The notes beneath the pieces were generated by a model. The model ran no database searches, was not told where the DNA came from, and worked only from the letters and a program-made list of their open reading frames with translations. From a bacterium (GTDB taxonomy: Bacteria; Pseudomonadota; Alphaproteobacteria; Micavibrionales; UBA2020): a stretch of 64,000 nt of DNA. Shown here piece after piece: positions 27,411 through 35,786 of this stretch. Where the stretch lies: assembly GCA_029945425.1 (NCBI GenBank), contig JAQSDV010000002.1, positions 625,860-689,859 on the forward strand, read 5' to 3'. A program made the position numbers and the translations under genes. Positions within the stretch are counted from its first letter, which is position 1. The number at the start of each line of letters is the position of its first letter.

Positions 27411-29150
27411 TTACTTGTTGAACTGGCCGAAGTTGGCGCCGACGCCCTCTTTTTTGGGAGCCGCAGCTTTCCGTTCGACCGGTTTGTCGTCGTTGGTAGC
27501 CACGGTGGGAGCACCACCCGCAACTTCCGCGTTGACAGCGTAGGCATCCTGAAGGTCCTTCTTGGTCTTCTTGATGCTATCTTCCAGCGTCGACAGTCCT
27601 TGCTTGATCTCTTTGACACCTTCGCGGGTGATCTCGGAGGACGTGCGGAGGACTTCGCCGTAGGCAGCCAGGTCATCAACCGCCTTGGCAAGGCCGGCAG
27701 CCGAGTCTTTCACACCCATCGCGGTGCGGATCGACTCTTTCATGGCGACTGCGTTGGTTTTGTCGTTCATGGTGCTGATCGACATCTTGGCAGCTTCGGT
27801 GCTTTCGTTCAGCGCTGCTGCGGAAACCGCCTGCAGTACAGTCGAGAGCCTGTCGGCGACGCCTGCGATACCCGAAGAGTGCAGTTCGCGGGTTTTCGCA
27901 ACCTGGTCGCGGTTCGCATCTTTCATCTGCTTGATGCGGATCGCTTGCGAGGTCAGGTCCTGGTAGGTTTTCATCGTGTCCACAGTCGACCCGTCGAGAG
28001 CGGTAATGTACTCTTCAGCTGCCTGCTTCTTGTTTTCGCGCTGCATCTGCTCGATCGGGCTTTCTGCACCTTCTTTCGGGGGCAGGAAACCATCGCGGAT
28101 CGTCTGGTTCTTGTCGGAGGCGTCTTTCGATGCTTCGGACACGATCGCGTAGATGCTCTGCATGCCGTTGTTGACGTTGGAAAGACCTTCGATCTGGCCC
28201 GTCATCGCGTCAAGATGCACCACGACGTTACCGACGCGGTTATCAGACTTGTTGACGAAGTCCTGAGCGGAAGCCACGAGGCCTTTCTGGCGGGCCTTGT
28301 GCTGTTCGGAGGTTAGGTCCAGCAGTTCGCGCAGTTTCGCTTTTTCGGCTGCGAACTCGGCGAACTCGCTTGCGCGTGCCGTGTTCGGGTCTTTCAGCGT
28401 CTCGACCTGTTTCACGGTCGCTTCTACGTCGCCACCAAGAGCGGTCAATTCACCTTCTTTGGAGGAGATTTCGCGGATCGCGTCGTCTTTCAGGCCGCCA
28501 AGACCAAACCACTTGCGGTGCGAGCGGCTGGTTTTCAGGACGGAGAGGTCGCCGTTCACGCCTTCGCTGCGGCGTTGCAGGTCCTGCAGCTTGTTTTCGC
28601 TTTCAGCCAGTTTCTTGATACGGTCTTCTTCCGCTGCCTGGTCTTCCTTGATCTCGCGGAAGACGCCGAGGACGGTTTCGCCGCCCTGCAGACGGAGTTT
28701 ATAGACAGCGTCGATGATCTCGGTCAGGGGGGTCATCTGGCGGTCGAACTCGAGGATGCCGCCGTTCAGTTCTTCGATAACACCCTGCAGTTCGGAGAAC
28801 GCGCCGGTGTCGGTCAGCTTGATGATTTCCTGCGCGAGGCGCTTGCGTTCGTTCTGTAGGTATTCTTTGAAAAGAACGAATTCTTTAAGGATTTCCTGGC
28901 TGCGGGTCTTGTCTTCGGGATCGAAGGACAGGGCTTTCGCGATTTCCTGTTTCTTCTGCATTGCGTCGAGTTTTTCGTTGAAGACGACTTTGTAGAAGGT
29001 GTTGGTATCGATATCAGAGTATTTTTCGTCAACTTGCGCCTTTTCGACGACGGTCGTCGAAGTGGTCGCGGCAGCTTTGCGTTTCGTTGCGCCCTGAACG
29101 TCCCCGATAATCTCCTGGGCCTTTTTCATTGCGGTTGATGCTTCAGCCAT
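27411..29150 (-). CDS. Large coiled-coil protein, faintly TelA-like
   Basis: This encodes a 579-residue cytoplasmic protein, nearly all alpha-helical with long coiled coils (about residues 60-260 and 430-550) and no signal peptide or membrane segment. Notable pieces are a less helical HRKWFGLGGLKDDAI near residue 210 and a C-terminal Ala/Pro/Lys tail ending GANFGQFNK. The helix-rich plan and the repeated xxLxxxVDDLxxY/ExLRTSSEITREGVKEI pattern near the C-terminus resemble TelA/KlaB tellurite-resistance proteins only loosely. Order with the AAA+ and vWA genes supports a multi-protein assembly. Function is unknown. Confidence 0.75.
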   Translation of the reverse strand: MAEASTAMKKAQEIIGDVQGATKRKAAATTSTTVVEKAQVDEKYSDIDTNTFYKVVFNEKLDAMQKKQEIAKALSFDPEDKTRSQEILKEFVLFKEYLQNERKRLAQEIIKLTDTGAFSELQGVIEELNGGILEFDRQMTPLTEIIDAVYKLRLQGGETVLGVFREIKEDQAAEEDRIKKLAESENKLQDLQRRSEGVNGDLSVLKTSRSHRKWFGLGGLKDDAIREISSKEGELTALGGDVEATVKQVETLKDPNTARASEFAEFAAEKAKLRELLDLTSEQHKARQKGLVASAQDFVNKSDNRVGNVVVHLDAMTGQIEGLSNVNNGMQSIYAIVSEASKDASDKNQTIRDGFLPPKEGAESPIEQMQRENKKQAAEEYITALDGSTVDTMKTYQDLTSQAIRIKQMKDANRDQVAKTRELHSSGIAGVADRLSTVLQAVSAAALNESTEAAKMSISTMNDKTNAVAMKESIRTAMGVKDSAAGLAKAVDDLAAYGEVLRTSSEITREGVKEIKQGLSTLEDSIKKTKKDLQDAYAVNAEVAGGAPTVATNDDKPVERKAAAPKKEGVGANFGQFNK

Positions 29151-29174
29151 CTGTCTTGTGCTCCTATGTTGTTT

Positions 29175-29221
29175 CTTCGTCAGTTGTTGTTTGTTTTGCT
29201 TCGTCAGTTTCTTCGTCAGTT
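29175..29221. repeat. Three direct repeats of an 11-mer in the leader
   Basis: CTTCGTCAGTT occurs at 29175-29185, 29199-29209 and 29211-29221, that is at spacings of 24 and 12 bp. The repeats sit 25-71 bp upstream of the coiled-coil protein start codon, so they fall in the mRNA leader or promoter. They could bind a regulator or be a remnant of tandem duplication. Confidence 0.6.
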
Positions 29222-29808
29222 CCGTAGGCTTTATCTTTTGTCCGGTTTGCTTCCTGTTTCTCTCCTTGGGATCGTTACGGGCAAAGTTCGGGCATCACGC
29301 ATTCATGCGTTTTCGTTTCGCTCCTGTTTTGGGTCGGTAAAAAAAGTCAAAGCTGTGGCGTTACGCGCTGAAGCGTTTCAGGGCATGGCGCCGTTTTCAG
29401 TCAGTTCAGAAGATGGTCAACCTCCGGGTGCAATCCATCACCTTGCCGCCAGTTGCCTGGCTGCGCTTACCTTGCGGGAAGCTGGGGGAATGGAGGGCAG
29501 GAAATGAAAATGCAGGGACGCTGTTAAGACCGGTAATCTTTCCGCTCTTCAGTCCTTGCTTCGCCACCTGCGCACCTCACTTTGTTGCTTCGAGAAAGAG
29601 TTACTTTTCTCTTAATCAAATCCTTACATGCGTAAGATAGCATGTCAAACGACCGCCATTAAGAGGCTGTAATATATAGATATTACTTATACTCAAAATA
29701 GTTCTTTGTACCATATAGTACCGCATAGGGATTCTCTCTGGGACGTATCGAAGGGAATAAGCCAGCAATATCAATGTGGTCTTATAATACCGCAGACACG
29801 AATCACTA

Positions 29809-29831
29809 CGGCGCGTTACAAGAACGCGCCG
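29809..29831 (-). other. Inverted repeat after vWA gene
   Basis: CGGCGCGTT and AACGCGCCG form a perfect 9-bp stem around ACAAG, 24 bp after the vWA stop codon. No T-run follows on the minus strand, so termination is uncertain. Confidence 0.4.
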
Positions 29832-29854
29832 CAGGGTCGAAAATCAGGAAAAAA

Positions 29855-30679
29855 TCAGGGTGTGGGTTGCGCGGTCGGCGTCGGTGCGGGTGCAACCGGT
29901 GCAGGCTTCACAAACGGCGCGGCAGCGATGCGTTCGCGCAGCACATTGCTGAACGTGCCCCACACTTCATCGGCCTTTGCAATCGTGTGGATGCGCGGGC
30001 GTTGCGCTTCGTCAGCGACATTCACTTTCGCGACGAGTTCATTGATGTTGCCGTTATCCGCACCGACATTGATGAAATCAAAAGTCGCTTTCGGATTGCC
30101 GCGCAGCGTGCCTTCGATCAGTTTCGCCGCAGCCTCGATGCTGTCGGTCGTGTTGCCGTCGCTGATGATCACGTAATGGCGGCTGCGCGTGTATTCCTTG
30201 TCAGGCGTGTTGGCGATCATGATATCGCGCAGCGCAGGCACGATTTCCTTAGCATTTGCCTCGGTTTTCGCGCGCGCCTTTTCCATGCGGTCATAGTCGC
30301 TGATGTTGACGGATTTCGCGGCGCCAGCCTCGAAGGTCGATGCGCTGACGGAAAGGTCGTAGTTGCTATGCGCGGCGAAGCGCAGTTTGGATGCCGCGTC
30401 GATGCCCTGCCCCACAACGCTGTCGAGGCCGTGGCCGGTGTCTTTCGATTTGCCGATCAGAACCGTCACGTCGCGGTTGCCGACGGATTCCAGCACGCCA
30501 TGATGCGCGAATTTGGCGACGGTTTTGTCCTGTTCCTGACGCATCTCCAGCAATTCCTGCTTGAAGATGACGGTGTTGAGGTGCGCGACGGCGGCCTTGG
30601 ATTTATCAGCCACTTCGGCAAATTCGGCGCGCAGCGCCTTCAGCTCGTCGGAAAATTTCTTGGGTTCGTCATTCGCCAT
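29855..30679 (-). CDS. von Willebrand A-like domain protein with degenerate MIDAS
   Basis: This encodes a 274-residue soluble protein. Residues 8-60 form a coiled coil. Residues ~68-245 fit a vWA Rossmann-like fold: a first strand DVTVLIGKSKD (70-80) in place of the usual DxSxS metal site, a central helix, and VIISDGNTTD (170-179), the classic fourth strand and third metal loop. The first MIDAS motif is therefore lost while the second acidic loop is kept. The C-terminal 25 residues are Pro/Ala/Thr-rich. vWA proteins often act as partners of AAA+ ATPases (RavA-ViaA, CbbQ-CbbO), and one lies nearby. Membership of the vWA family is inference from pattern. Confidence 0.7.
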   Translation of the reverse strand: MANDEPKKFSDELKALRAEFAEVADKSKAAVAHLNTVIFKQELLEMRQEQDKTVAKFAHHGVLESVGNRDVTVLIGKSKDTGHGLDSVVGQGIDAASKLRFAAHSNYDLSVSASTFEAGAAKSVNISDYDRMEKARAKTEANAKEIVPALRDIMIANTPDKEYTRSRHYVIISDGNTTDSIEAAAKLIEGTLRGNPKATFDFINVGADNGNINELVAKVNVADEAQRPRIHTIAKADEVWGTFSNVLRERIAAAPFVKPAPVAPAPTPTAQPTP

Positions 30680-30719
30680 GGCGGAGAAATCCCTTCAAAA
30701 AATGTAATTGGATGGTTTT

Positions 30720-30733
30720 TCATAGGCCTATGA
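30720..30733. promoter_or_regulatory. Perfect 14-bp palindrome in divergent promoter region
   Basis: TCATAGGCCTATGA is a perfect palindrome 41 bp upstream of the vWA start codon and about 100 bp upstream of the ankyrin gene start. It lies between two divergent genes, as expected for an operator. Confidence 0.45.
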
Positions 30734-30836
30734 GGGGGTTCTGTCAATCCTGCACACCTTATATAGAGGCTTGACCCTCTTTTCTGGATTATGGTATTTC
30801 TAATCCTCCGCTAAACCCTTGAATGACTGCGCGCAG

Positions 30837-32216
30837 ATGGCACTGTTTCGTTCGCAAAAAGAATTCCTCACCGCCGCTGCTGCCGGCGATACCGAAACTG
30901 TGTCCGCCTATCTGTCCAAGAAAAAGAAATGGCTGCAGGCGGAGGATGACGACGGCAACCGCGCCATCCATCTCGCCGCGCGCCACGGACATATCGGCAT
31001 GGTCACGCTGCTGCTGAATTCCGGTGCGGCCCTGACAGATCATAACCGCGAAAGCTGGGCGACCCCGTTATTGGAGGCTGTGACGGGCGGGCATACTTCG
31101 CTTGTGAAATTCATGCTGGAAAAAGAAACCACGCGCAGCATCAGCACGGCGCCGAAGGGCATGACGCCCTTGCAGGCCGCGATCGTGCATGAGCGTTACG
31201 ACATGCTGCAGATGTTCATAGATGCCAAAAAAGTCGACCTCACCGCAGGTGATCCGCCCGCCGTATACTGCGCGGTGATGAATAACAAGCCGGACGCGCT
31301 AGATATCCTGCTCTCCGTTGGCGCAGATCCTTCGGTGTTCCGATCCCGTCAGGTGTCCGACCGCAGCGATGAATATTTCGGCTACAGTTATTCCAGCCGC
31401 ACCAAGACGGTTTACGACAGCCCTCTTCAGGCGGCGGTCACGCGCAACAGCACAGAAATGCTGCAAATGCTGCTCGAACGTGGCGCAAAAAAAACGGGCG
31501 AGGAACATCCTCTGCATGGCGTCGCCGCGCATGGGAATATCGAGGCCGCGACCCTGCTCCTTCAGCACGGCATCATCAAGATCGGCGACCGGAACGATAA
31601 CAACCGGACCGCCCTGCATTCCGCAGCCGAGAAAAACCAGCCCGAAATGGCCCGTTTTCTGCTGGCACAGGGCATCGATAAAAATATACAGGACAAGGAC
31701 AAACGCACCGCGCTTTCCTATGCCCAGCAATTCGCCATGAAGGAAATGATCGAGCTGCTGCAAGGCCCCCTGCCCCCGCGCGAGACGCTGCCGATCAGAA
31801 AAGTCGAACCACCCTCCGCAGCGCCCGTGATAGAGGTAAAGCCCGTTCCCGCTGCCGTGGTTGTTCCGGTCGCCCAGCCTGTCGTCATCGCCACACCGCC
31901 CGGTTCGACGAACGATGTGGAGGTCTGGACGCTGGCCGGTACGCACAGCATCGCCCATATCACGGTCATGCCCGTGCTGAACAAAAAACTGACCGAGTTG
32001 TTCAATTTCGAAAGCCGCGAGCGCGTCACATTCGCTGAAAACCTTGCGACCAAGGCCGAGCTGATGGGCCCGCAGCAGAGTTTCGACACCATCAGCGACG
32101 ATGCGCTGCTGACCGCCTTTAACGAATACAAACGTCTGGGCGGCAAGGCAGATGAAGATAAAGTGTTCAGGCACAACCTGAACAAGACCCAGTTGAAAAA
32201 ACCCGCAGGGATTTAA
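30837..32216 (+). CDS. Ankyrin-repeat protein with helical C-terminal domain
   Basis: This encodes a 459-residue cytoplasmic protein. I chose the ATG at 30837 (MALFRSQKEF). An in-frame TTG 18 bp upstream is possible but weaker. Residues ~5-320 hold about eight ankyrin repeats (GNRAIHLAARHGHIGMVTLL, DSPLQAAVTRNSTEMLQMLL, NRTALHSAAEKNQPEMARFL). A Pro/Val-rich linker follows (~325-360), then a ~100-residue helical domain. No signal peptide is seen. Ankyrin repeats bind other proteins; the partner is unknown. It is divergent from the vWA gene and coupled to the iminopeptidase gene downstream (4-bp gap). Confidence 0.88.
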   Translation: MALFRSQKEFLTAAAAGDTETVSAYLSKKKKWLQAEDDDGNRAIHLAARHGHIGMVTLLLNSGAALTDHNRESWATPLLEAVTGGHTSLVKFMLEKETTRSISTAPKGMTPLQAAIVHERYDMLQMFIDAKKVDLTAGDPPAVYCAVMNNKPDALDILLSVGADPSVFRSRQVSDRSDEYFGYSYSSRTKTVYDSPLQAAVTRNSTEMLQMLLERGAKKTGEEHPLHGVAAHGNIEAATLLLQHGIIKIGDRNDNNRTALHSAAEKNQPEMARFLLAQGIDKNIQDKDKRTALSYAQQFAMKEMIELLQGPLPPRETLPIRKVEPPSAAPVIEVKPVPAAVVVPVAQPVVIATPPGSTNDVEVWTLAGTHSIAHITVMPVLNKKLTELFNFESRERVTFAENLATKAELMGPQQSFDTISDDALLTAFNEYKRLGGKADEDKVFRHNLNKTQLKKPAGI

Positions 32217-32220
32217 ACAC

Positions 32221-33237
32221 ATGGCCGCCGACGAAAAAGACGCAATCCTTTATCCCGCAAGCCTCCCGTTCAACGAAGGCGATCTTGACGTGGGCGATGG
32301 GCACAAGCTGCATTACCAGCAATTCGGCAACCCCGACGGTATTCCCGTCGTATACCTGCATGGCGGACCCGGCGCAGGCTCAGCGCCCTATTTCCACCGT
32401 TTCTTTGACCCCGCCGTTTTCAACATCGTGATTTACGACCAGCGTGGTGCGCCCGCATCGAACCCGCCCGGCGACATCAACGCAAATTCGCCCGCGCATC
32501 TGGTGGAGGATAACGAAAAACTCCGCCAGCATCTGGGCATCGACAAATGGCATTTGTTCGGCGGGTCGTGGGGTTCCACCCTCGCCCTGATGTATGCGGA
32601 GAAATACCCCGAAAACACCCTCAGCATGACGCTGCGCGGCGTGTTCATGATGCGCGACAAGGAACTGGACTGGTACATCAACCGCATCGGCACGTTCTTC
32701 CCCGAAGTGTACAAGGAATTCGTCGAATTCCTGCCGCAGAACGAACGCAGTGATCTGCTGGAAAACTATTATCAGCGCCTGACCGATCCCGATCCTGCGG
32801 TTCACCTGCCCGCTGCCTTTGCATGGACGCGCTTTGAAAACGGCAGCGCGTTCCTCGACGTGCCGCCCGATGAAATCCGCAACGATACGCCGCAGCGCGC
32901 CCTGCCCTTTGCCCGTATCGAGGCGCATTTCATGCGCAACCACATGCCCGATGACAGCATCATGCAGAACATCGCCGTGATCAAAGACATCCCGACCGCC
33001 ATTGTGCAAGGACGTCATGATATCGTTTGCCCGCCAATGTCCGCTTTTGATTTGTCCGAAAAACTGACGAATGTCAGCCTTGAATTCGTGCAGTCCGGCC
33101 ATTCCGGCGCATCGCCCGAAACCATGAAGTCATTGGTCGCCGCGACAAACCGCATCCGCGATACCGGTTCGCCCGTGCTGCCGAAGAAAGCACCGGCAAG
33201 CCCCGCACCCGCCGGAAATCCGCCCAAGCCTGTATAA
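32221..33237 (+). CDS. pip: Proline iminopeptidase-like alpha/beta hydrolase
   Basis: This encodes a 338-residue cytoplasmic serine hydrolase of the S33 family, which removes N-terminal proline from peptides. It shows the oxyanion motif HGGPG (47-51), YDQRGAPAS, the nucleophile elbow GGSWGS (Ser116), a cap domain (~150-250), the acid in QGRHDIVCP and the His in QSGHSG. In classical enzymes the motif is DQRGxGxS; here Ala replaces the first Gly-containing part (GAPAS), so substrate range may differ. The Pro/Ala-rich C-terminus is an extra tail. It is 4 bp after the ankyrin gene, so the pair is co-transcribed. Confidence 0.9.
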   Translation: MAADEKDAILYPASLPFNEGDLDVGDGHKLHYQQFGNPDGIPVVYLHGGPGAGSAPYFHRFFDPAVFNIVIYDQRGAPASNPPGDINANSPAHLVEDNEKLRQHLGIDKWHLFGGSWGSTLALMYAEKYPENTLSMTLRGVFMMRDKELDWYINRIGTFFPEVYKEFVEFLPQNERSDLLENYYQRLTDPDPAVHLPAAFAWTRFENGSAFLDVPPDEIRNDTPQRALPFARIEAHFMRNHMPDDSIMQNIAVIKDIPTAIVQGRHDIVCPPMSAFDLSEKLTNVSLEFVQSGHSGASPETMKSLVAATNRIRDTGSPVLPKKAPASPAPAGNPPKPV

Positions 33238-33347
33238 TATTATTGCTTTTGATAGCGGTACTATGATACTGTATATGTATAAGCATGCAGGCGCGTCACG
33301 CGCCCGGCGGGCTGGCTATCGCACCGTTTGAAAAGAATAATATCCCT

Positions 33348-35036
33348 ATGTCCGCATTGCACGACATTCCGCTGATTTCCACCGTTGCCGTCGGCCTTTC
33401 GACGGCATTCGTGCTGGGCCTTGTCGCTGCCAAGCTGCGCATTTCGCCTATCGTCGGATATCTGCTGGCGGGCATTCTGGTCGGGCCGCATACGCCCGGA
33501 TTTCATGCCGACCTGAAAATCGCCGAACAGCTCTCCGAAATCGGTGTCGTGCTGCTGATGTTCGGCGTCGGCCTGCATTTCTCGATTCAGGATTTTATGG
33601 AGGTGCGCAAGATCGCCCTCACCGGCGCGATTGGCCGCATTATCATCGGCACGGGCCTTGGTATCGGGCTTGCCTGGCTCTGGGGCTGGTCGGTGCAGTC
33701 GGGTGTGATACTGGGCCTTGCGCTGTCCGTTGCCTCCACCGTTGTCCTGCTGCGTGCGCTTGAAGAGCGCAACATGGTACAGAGCATGGAGGGCAAGATC
33801 GCGATCGGCTGGCTGATCGTCGAGGATCTTGTAATGATTTTGGCGATGGTGCTGATCCCCGCGCTCGCCGCTGCCGGAAAATCACCGGATGCAGATTTCC
33901 TTGCGACCGCCAAGGAACTTGGCATCGCGATCGGCAAGGTTCTGCTGTTCATCGTCATTATGTTCGTGGGCGGCAAGCGCGTGTTGCCCTGGCTGCTGTC
34001 GGTTGTCAGCCGTACTGGCTCCCGCGAGCTGTTTACCCTTGCCGTCTTTGCGATGGCGATGGGTGTGGCCTTCGGCGCGCAGATCCTGTTCGGCGTGTCC
34101 TTTGCGCTCGGCGCGTTCTTTGCGGGCATGATGATCCGTGAATCCGACCTTAACCACGAAGTCGCCGACCATGCGCTGCCGTTTCAGGACGCCTTCGCCG
34201 TCCTGTTCTTTGTTTCCGTCGGCATGATCTTCAACCCCAATATCCTGATCGACCAGCCGGTGAACGTGCTGGCCGTGATCGCCGTCATCACGGTCGGCAA
34301 GTCGCTCATCACCTTCCTGATTGTGACTTTTTTCGGCTATCCGCTCAAAACCGGCCTGATCGTTTCGGCCGGCCTTGCGCAGATCGGGGAATTTTCGTTC
34401 ATCCTGATCGGCCTCGGCATGACGCTCGGCCTGCTGCCCGATGCGGGGCGCGACATGATTTTGGCGGGCGCCATGGTGTCGATTGCCATCAACCCCGTCC
34501 TGTTCTATGTCGGCAAGAGGATTTATACAGTTGTGGGCGCAACGCCGAAGCTCAGCCGCATGTTCAACCTGCGCGATGACGACCTTGCCCACCTGCGCAC
34601 CGATGAAAAGCGCGCGTTGAAGGATCTGGTTATCCTCGTCGGTGTCGGCCGCGTGGGCAAATTCATCACGCAGCATATCCATGAACGCCACGTCGACCTT
34701 GTCATCATCGAGCGCAACCGTGAAAAGGTCGAATACCTGCGCGGCAAGGGCTTCCACGCCATCTACGGCGACGCGATCAGCGCGGAAGTGCTGGGCGAGG
34801 CAGCGATCCAGAAGGCGCTTGCCATCATCGTGACTGTTCCCGACCCCTTCGAGGCGCGCAACATCGTCGAAAGCGCCCGCGCGATCAAGCCCTATATCCG
34901 CGTAATCGTAAAGGCGCAGAACGACGAAGAGATCGCCTATTTCGCCGAGAAGAACGTGCACCTGACCGTCAATTCGTCGCAGGAAGTCAGCCGCCGGATG
35001 CTGGAGCATCTCGACGGGCTGCAATCATCGCAATAA
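33348..35036 (+). CDS. Kef/YbaL-type monovalent cation:proton antiporter (CPA2) with TrkA-N domain
   Basis: This encodes a 562-residue inner-membrane antiporter. I chose the ATG at 33348 (MSALHDIPLI), because the upstream extension is polar and atypical. Residues ~5-390 form 12-13 helices with the CPA2 core (GYLLAGILVGPHTPGF, GVGLHFSIQDF). Residues ~420-555 form a cytoplasmic Rossmann RCK/TrkA-N domain with the NAD motif VGVGRVGKF. It most resembles YbaL/RosB-type K+ or Na+ efflux systems gated by nucleotide. No KefF/KefG partner is encoded nearby. It ends tail to tail with the second ankyrin gene (1-bp gap). Confidence 0.93.
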   Translation: MSALHDIPLISTVAVGLSTAFVLGLVAAKLRISPIVGYLLAGILVGPHTPGFHADLKIAEQLSEIGVVLLMFGVGLHFSIQDFMEVRKIALTGAIGRIIIGTGLGIGLAWLWGWSVQSGVILGLALSVASTVVLLRALEERNMVQSMEGKIAIGWLIVEDLVMILAMVLIPALAAAGKSPDADFLATAKELGIAIGKVLLFIVIMFVGGKRVLPWLLSVVSRTGSRELFTLAVFAMAMGVAFGAQILFGVSFALGAFFAGMMIRESDLNHEVADHALPFQDAFAVLFFVSVGMIFNPNILIDQPVNVLAVIAVITVGKSLITFLIVTFFGYPLKTGLIVSAGLAQIGEFSFILIGLGMTLGLLPDAGRDMILAGAMVSIAINPVLFYVGKRIYTVVGATPKLSRMFNLRDDDLAHLRTDEKRALKDLVILVGVGRVGKFITQHIHERHVDLVIIERNREKVEYLRGKGFHAIYGDAISAEVLGEAAIQKALAIIVTVPDPFEARNIVESARAIKPYIRVIVKAQNDEEIAYFAEKNVHLTVNSSQEVSRRMLEHLDGLQSSQ

Positions 35037-35037
35037 T

Positions 35038-35577
35038 TCAGGGTTTCAGTTTCGGCGGCTTGAACTTGCGCAGCATTTCCTGACGCTTCGCCGTCAGCGC
35101 GATGCCGTCCTCGCGTTCCTTTTTCAGGCGCGCTCGCTCGCTGCGGGTTTCCGTTTCCTTGACCATCATTTCGGCAAGCTCGGTACGGGCGGCATCCTGT
35201 GCAATCTTCAGCGGGGTGCGGCCTTCGGCATCCGGCTGGTTCATATCGGCGCCCGCCGCCAGCAGAACCTTGGCGCATTCGCTGCGCCCGCCCTGCGCGG
35301 CCCAGCCGAGCGCGTTACGGTCGGTCATGCCCTTGGCATTCACAGCCGCGCCGCGTTCGAGCAAGTATGCACACATTTCCGCATGGCCCATCCACGCCGC
35401 CCAGGTGAGCGCGTTGTCGCGCATGTTATCGCGCTCGTCGATGATGGCAGCGCCGAACTGGTCGAGGTATTTGTCGACCGTCACGCGGTCGTTCATTTTT
35501 CCGGCATTGCAGAAGGCGTAAATGTCTTCCGGTTTCGGAACGGGCGGCGGATTGAATTTTTTGGACAGAGCAGCCAT
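35038..35577 (-). CDS. Short ankyrin-repeat protein
   Basis: This encodes a 179-residue cytoplasmic protein with about three ankyrin repeats in residues 40-135 (RDNALTWAAWMGHAEMCAYL, RNALGWAAQGGRSECAKVLL, GRTPLKIAQDAARTELAEMM) and a strongly charged helical C-terminal tail (Lys/Arg/Glu). No signal peptide. It is the second ankyrin gene within 5 kb, on the opposite strand and tail to tail with the antiporter. Partner unknown. Confidence 0.87.
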   Translation of the reverse strand: MAALSKKFNPPPVPKPEDIYAFCNAGKMNDRVTVDKYLDQFGAAIIDERDNMRDNALTWAAWMGHAEMCAYLLERGAAVNAKGMTDRNALGWAAQGGRSECAKVLLAAGADMNQPDAEGRTPLKIAQDAARTELAEMMVKETETRSERARLKKEREDGIALTAKRQEMLRKFKPPKLKP

Positions 35578-35642
35578 GACATTAGACTATCAAATGGCGC
35601 GGTCGGCTGCCAAGGCAGTCGAAGTAGATATGGAAGGCAGGG

Positions 35643-35717
35643 TGGTGGGTGCTGAGAGGATTGAACTCCCGACATTCTCGGTGTAAACGAGACGCTCTAC
35701 CGCTGAGCTAAGCACCC
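35643..35717 (-). tRNA. tRNA-Val (TAC)
   Basis: This is a 75-nt cloverleaf with encoded CCA (TGG at 35643-35645), acceptor GGGTGCT/AGCACCC and discriminator A. Anticodon stem TCTCG/CGAGA encloses TTTACAC, giving anticodon TAC (Val). D-arm AGCTCAGCGGTAGAGC and T-loop GTTCAATCC are normal. Confidence 0.96.
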
Positions 35718-35786
35718 TTCCCCTTTGTCAGGGACGAAATATTGATAATCCATATGGAATATCAAGTCAACGTCCACCTGACAGTC

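Larger units (their letters stand above)
29151..29854. other. 704-bp gene-free region between vWA and coiled-coil genes
   Basis: I see no credible gene on either strand. The part next to the coiled-coil gene (29151-29330) is T-rich on the plus strand and holds three copies of CTTCGTCAGTT. The middle (29340-29530) has coding-like base composition but no conserved frame. The part 29590-29790 is A/T-rich with GTAATAT/ATATTAC (29669-29686), the likely promoter region for the coiled-coil/AAA+ unit. An inverted repeat GGCGCGTT/AACGCGCC (29810-29830) follows the vWA stop and may end its transcript. Confidence 0.5.

Noticed and set aside
29166..29507. A 113-codon open frame in the 700-bp gap
   Set aside because: No ribosome-binding site, low-complexity Leu/Phe/Arg-rich N-terminus made by the T-rich repeats, and no conserved pattern.
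23884..30679. Assignment as a classical tellurite-resistance (ter) operon
   Set aside because: No TerD-like or TerC-like protein is encoded, the vWA lacks its metal motif, and TelA similarity of the coiled-coil protein is weak.
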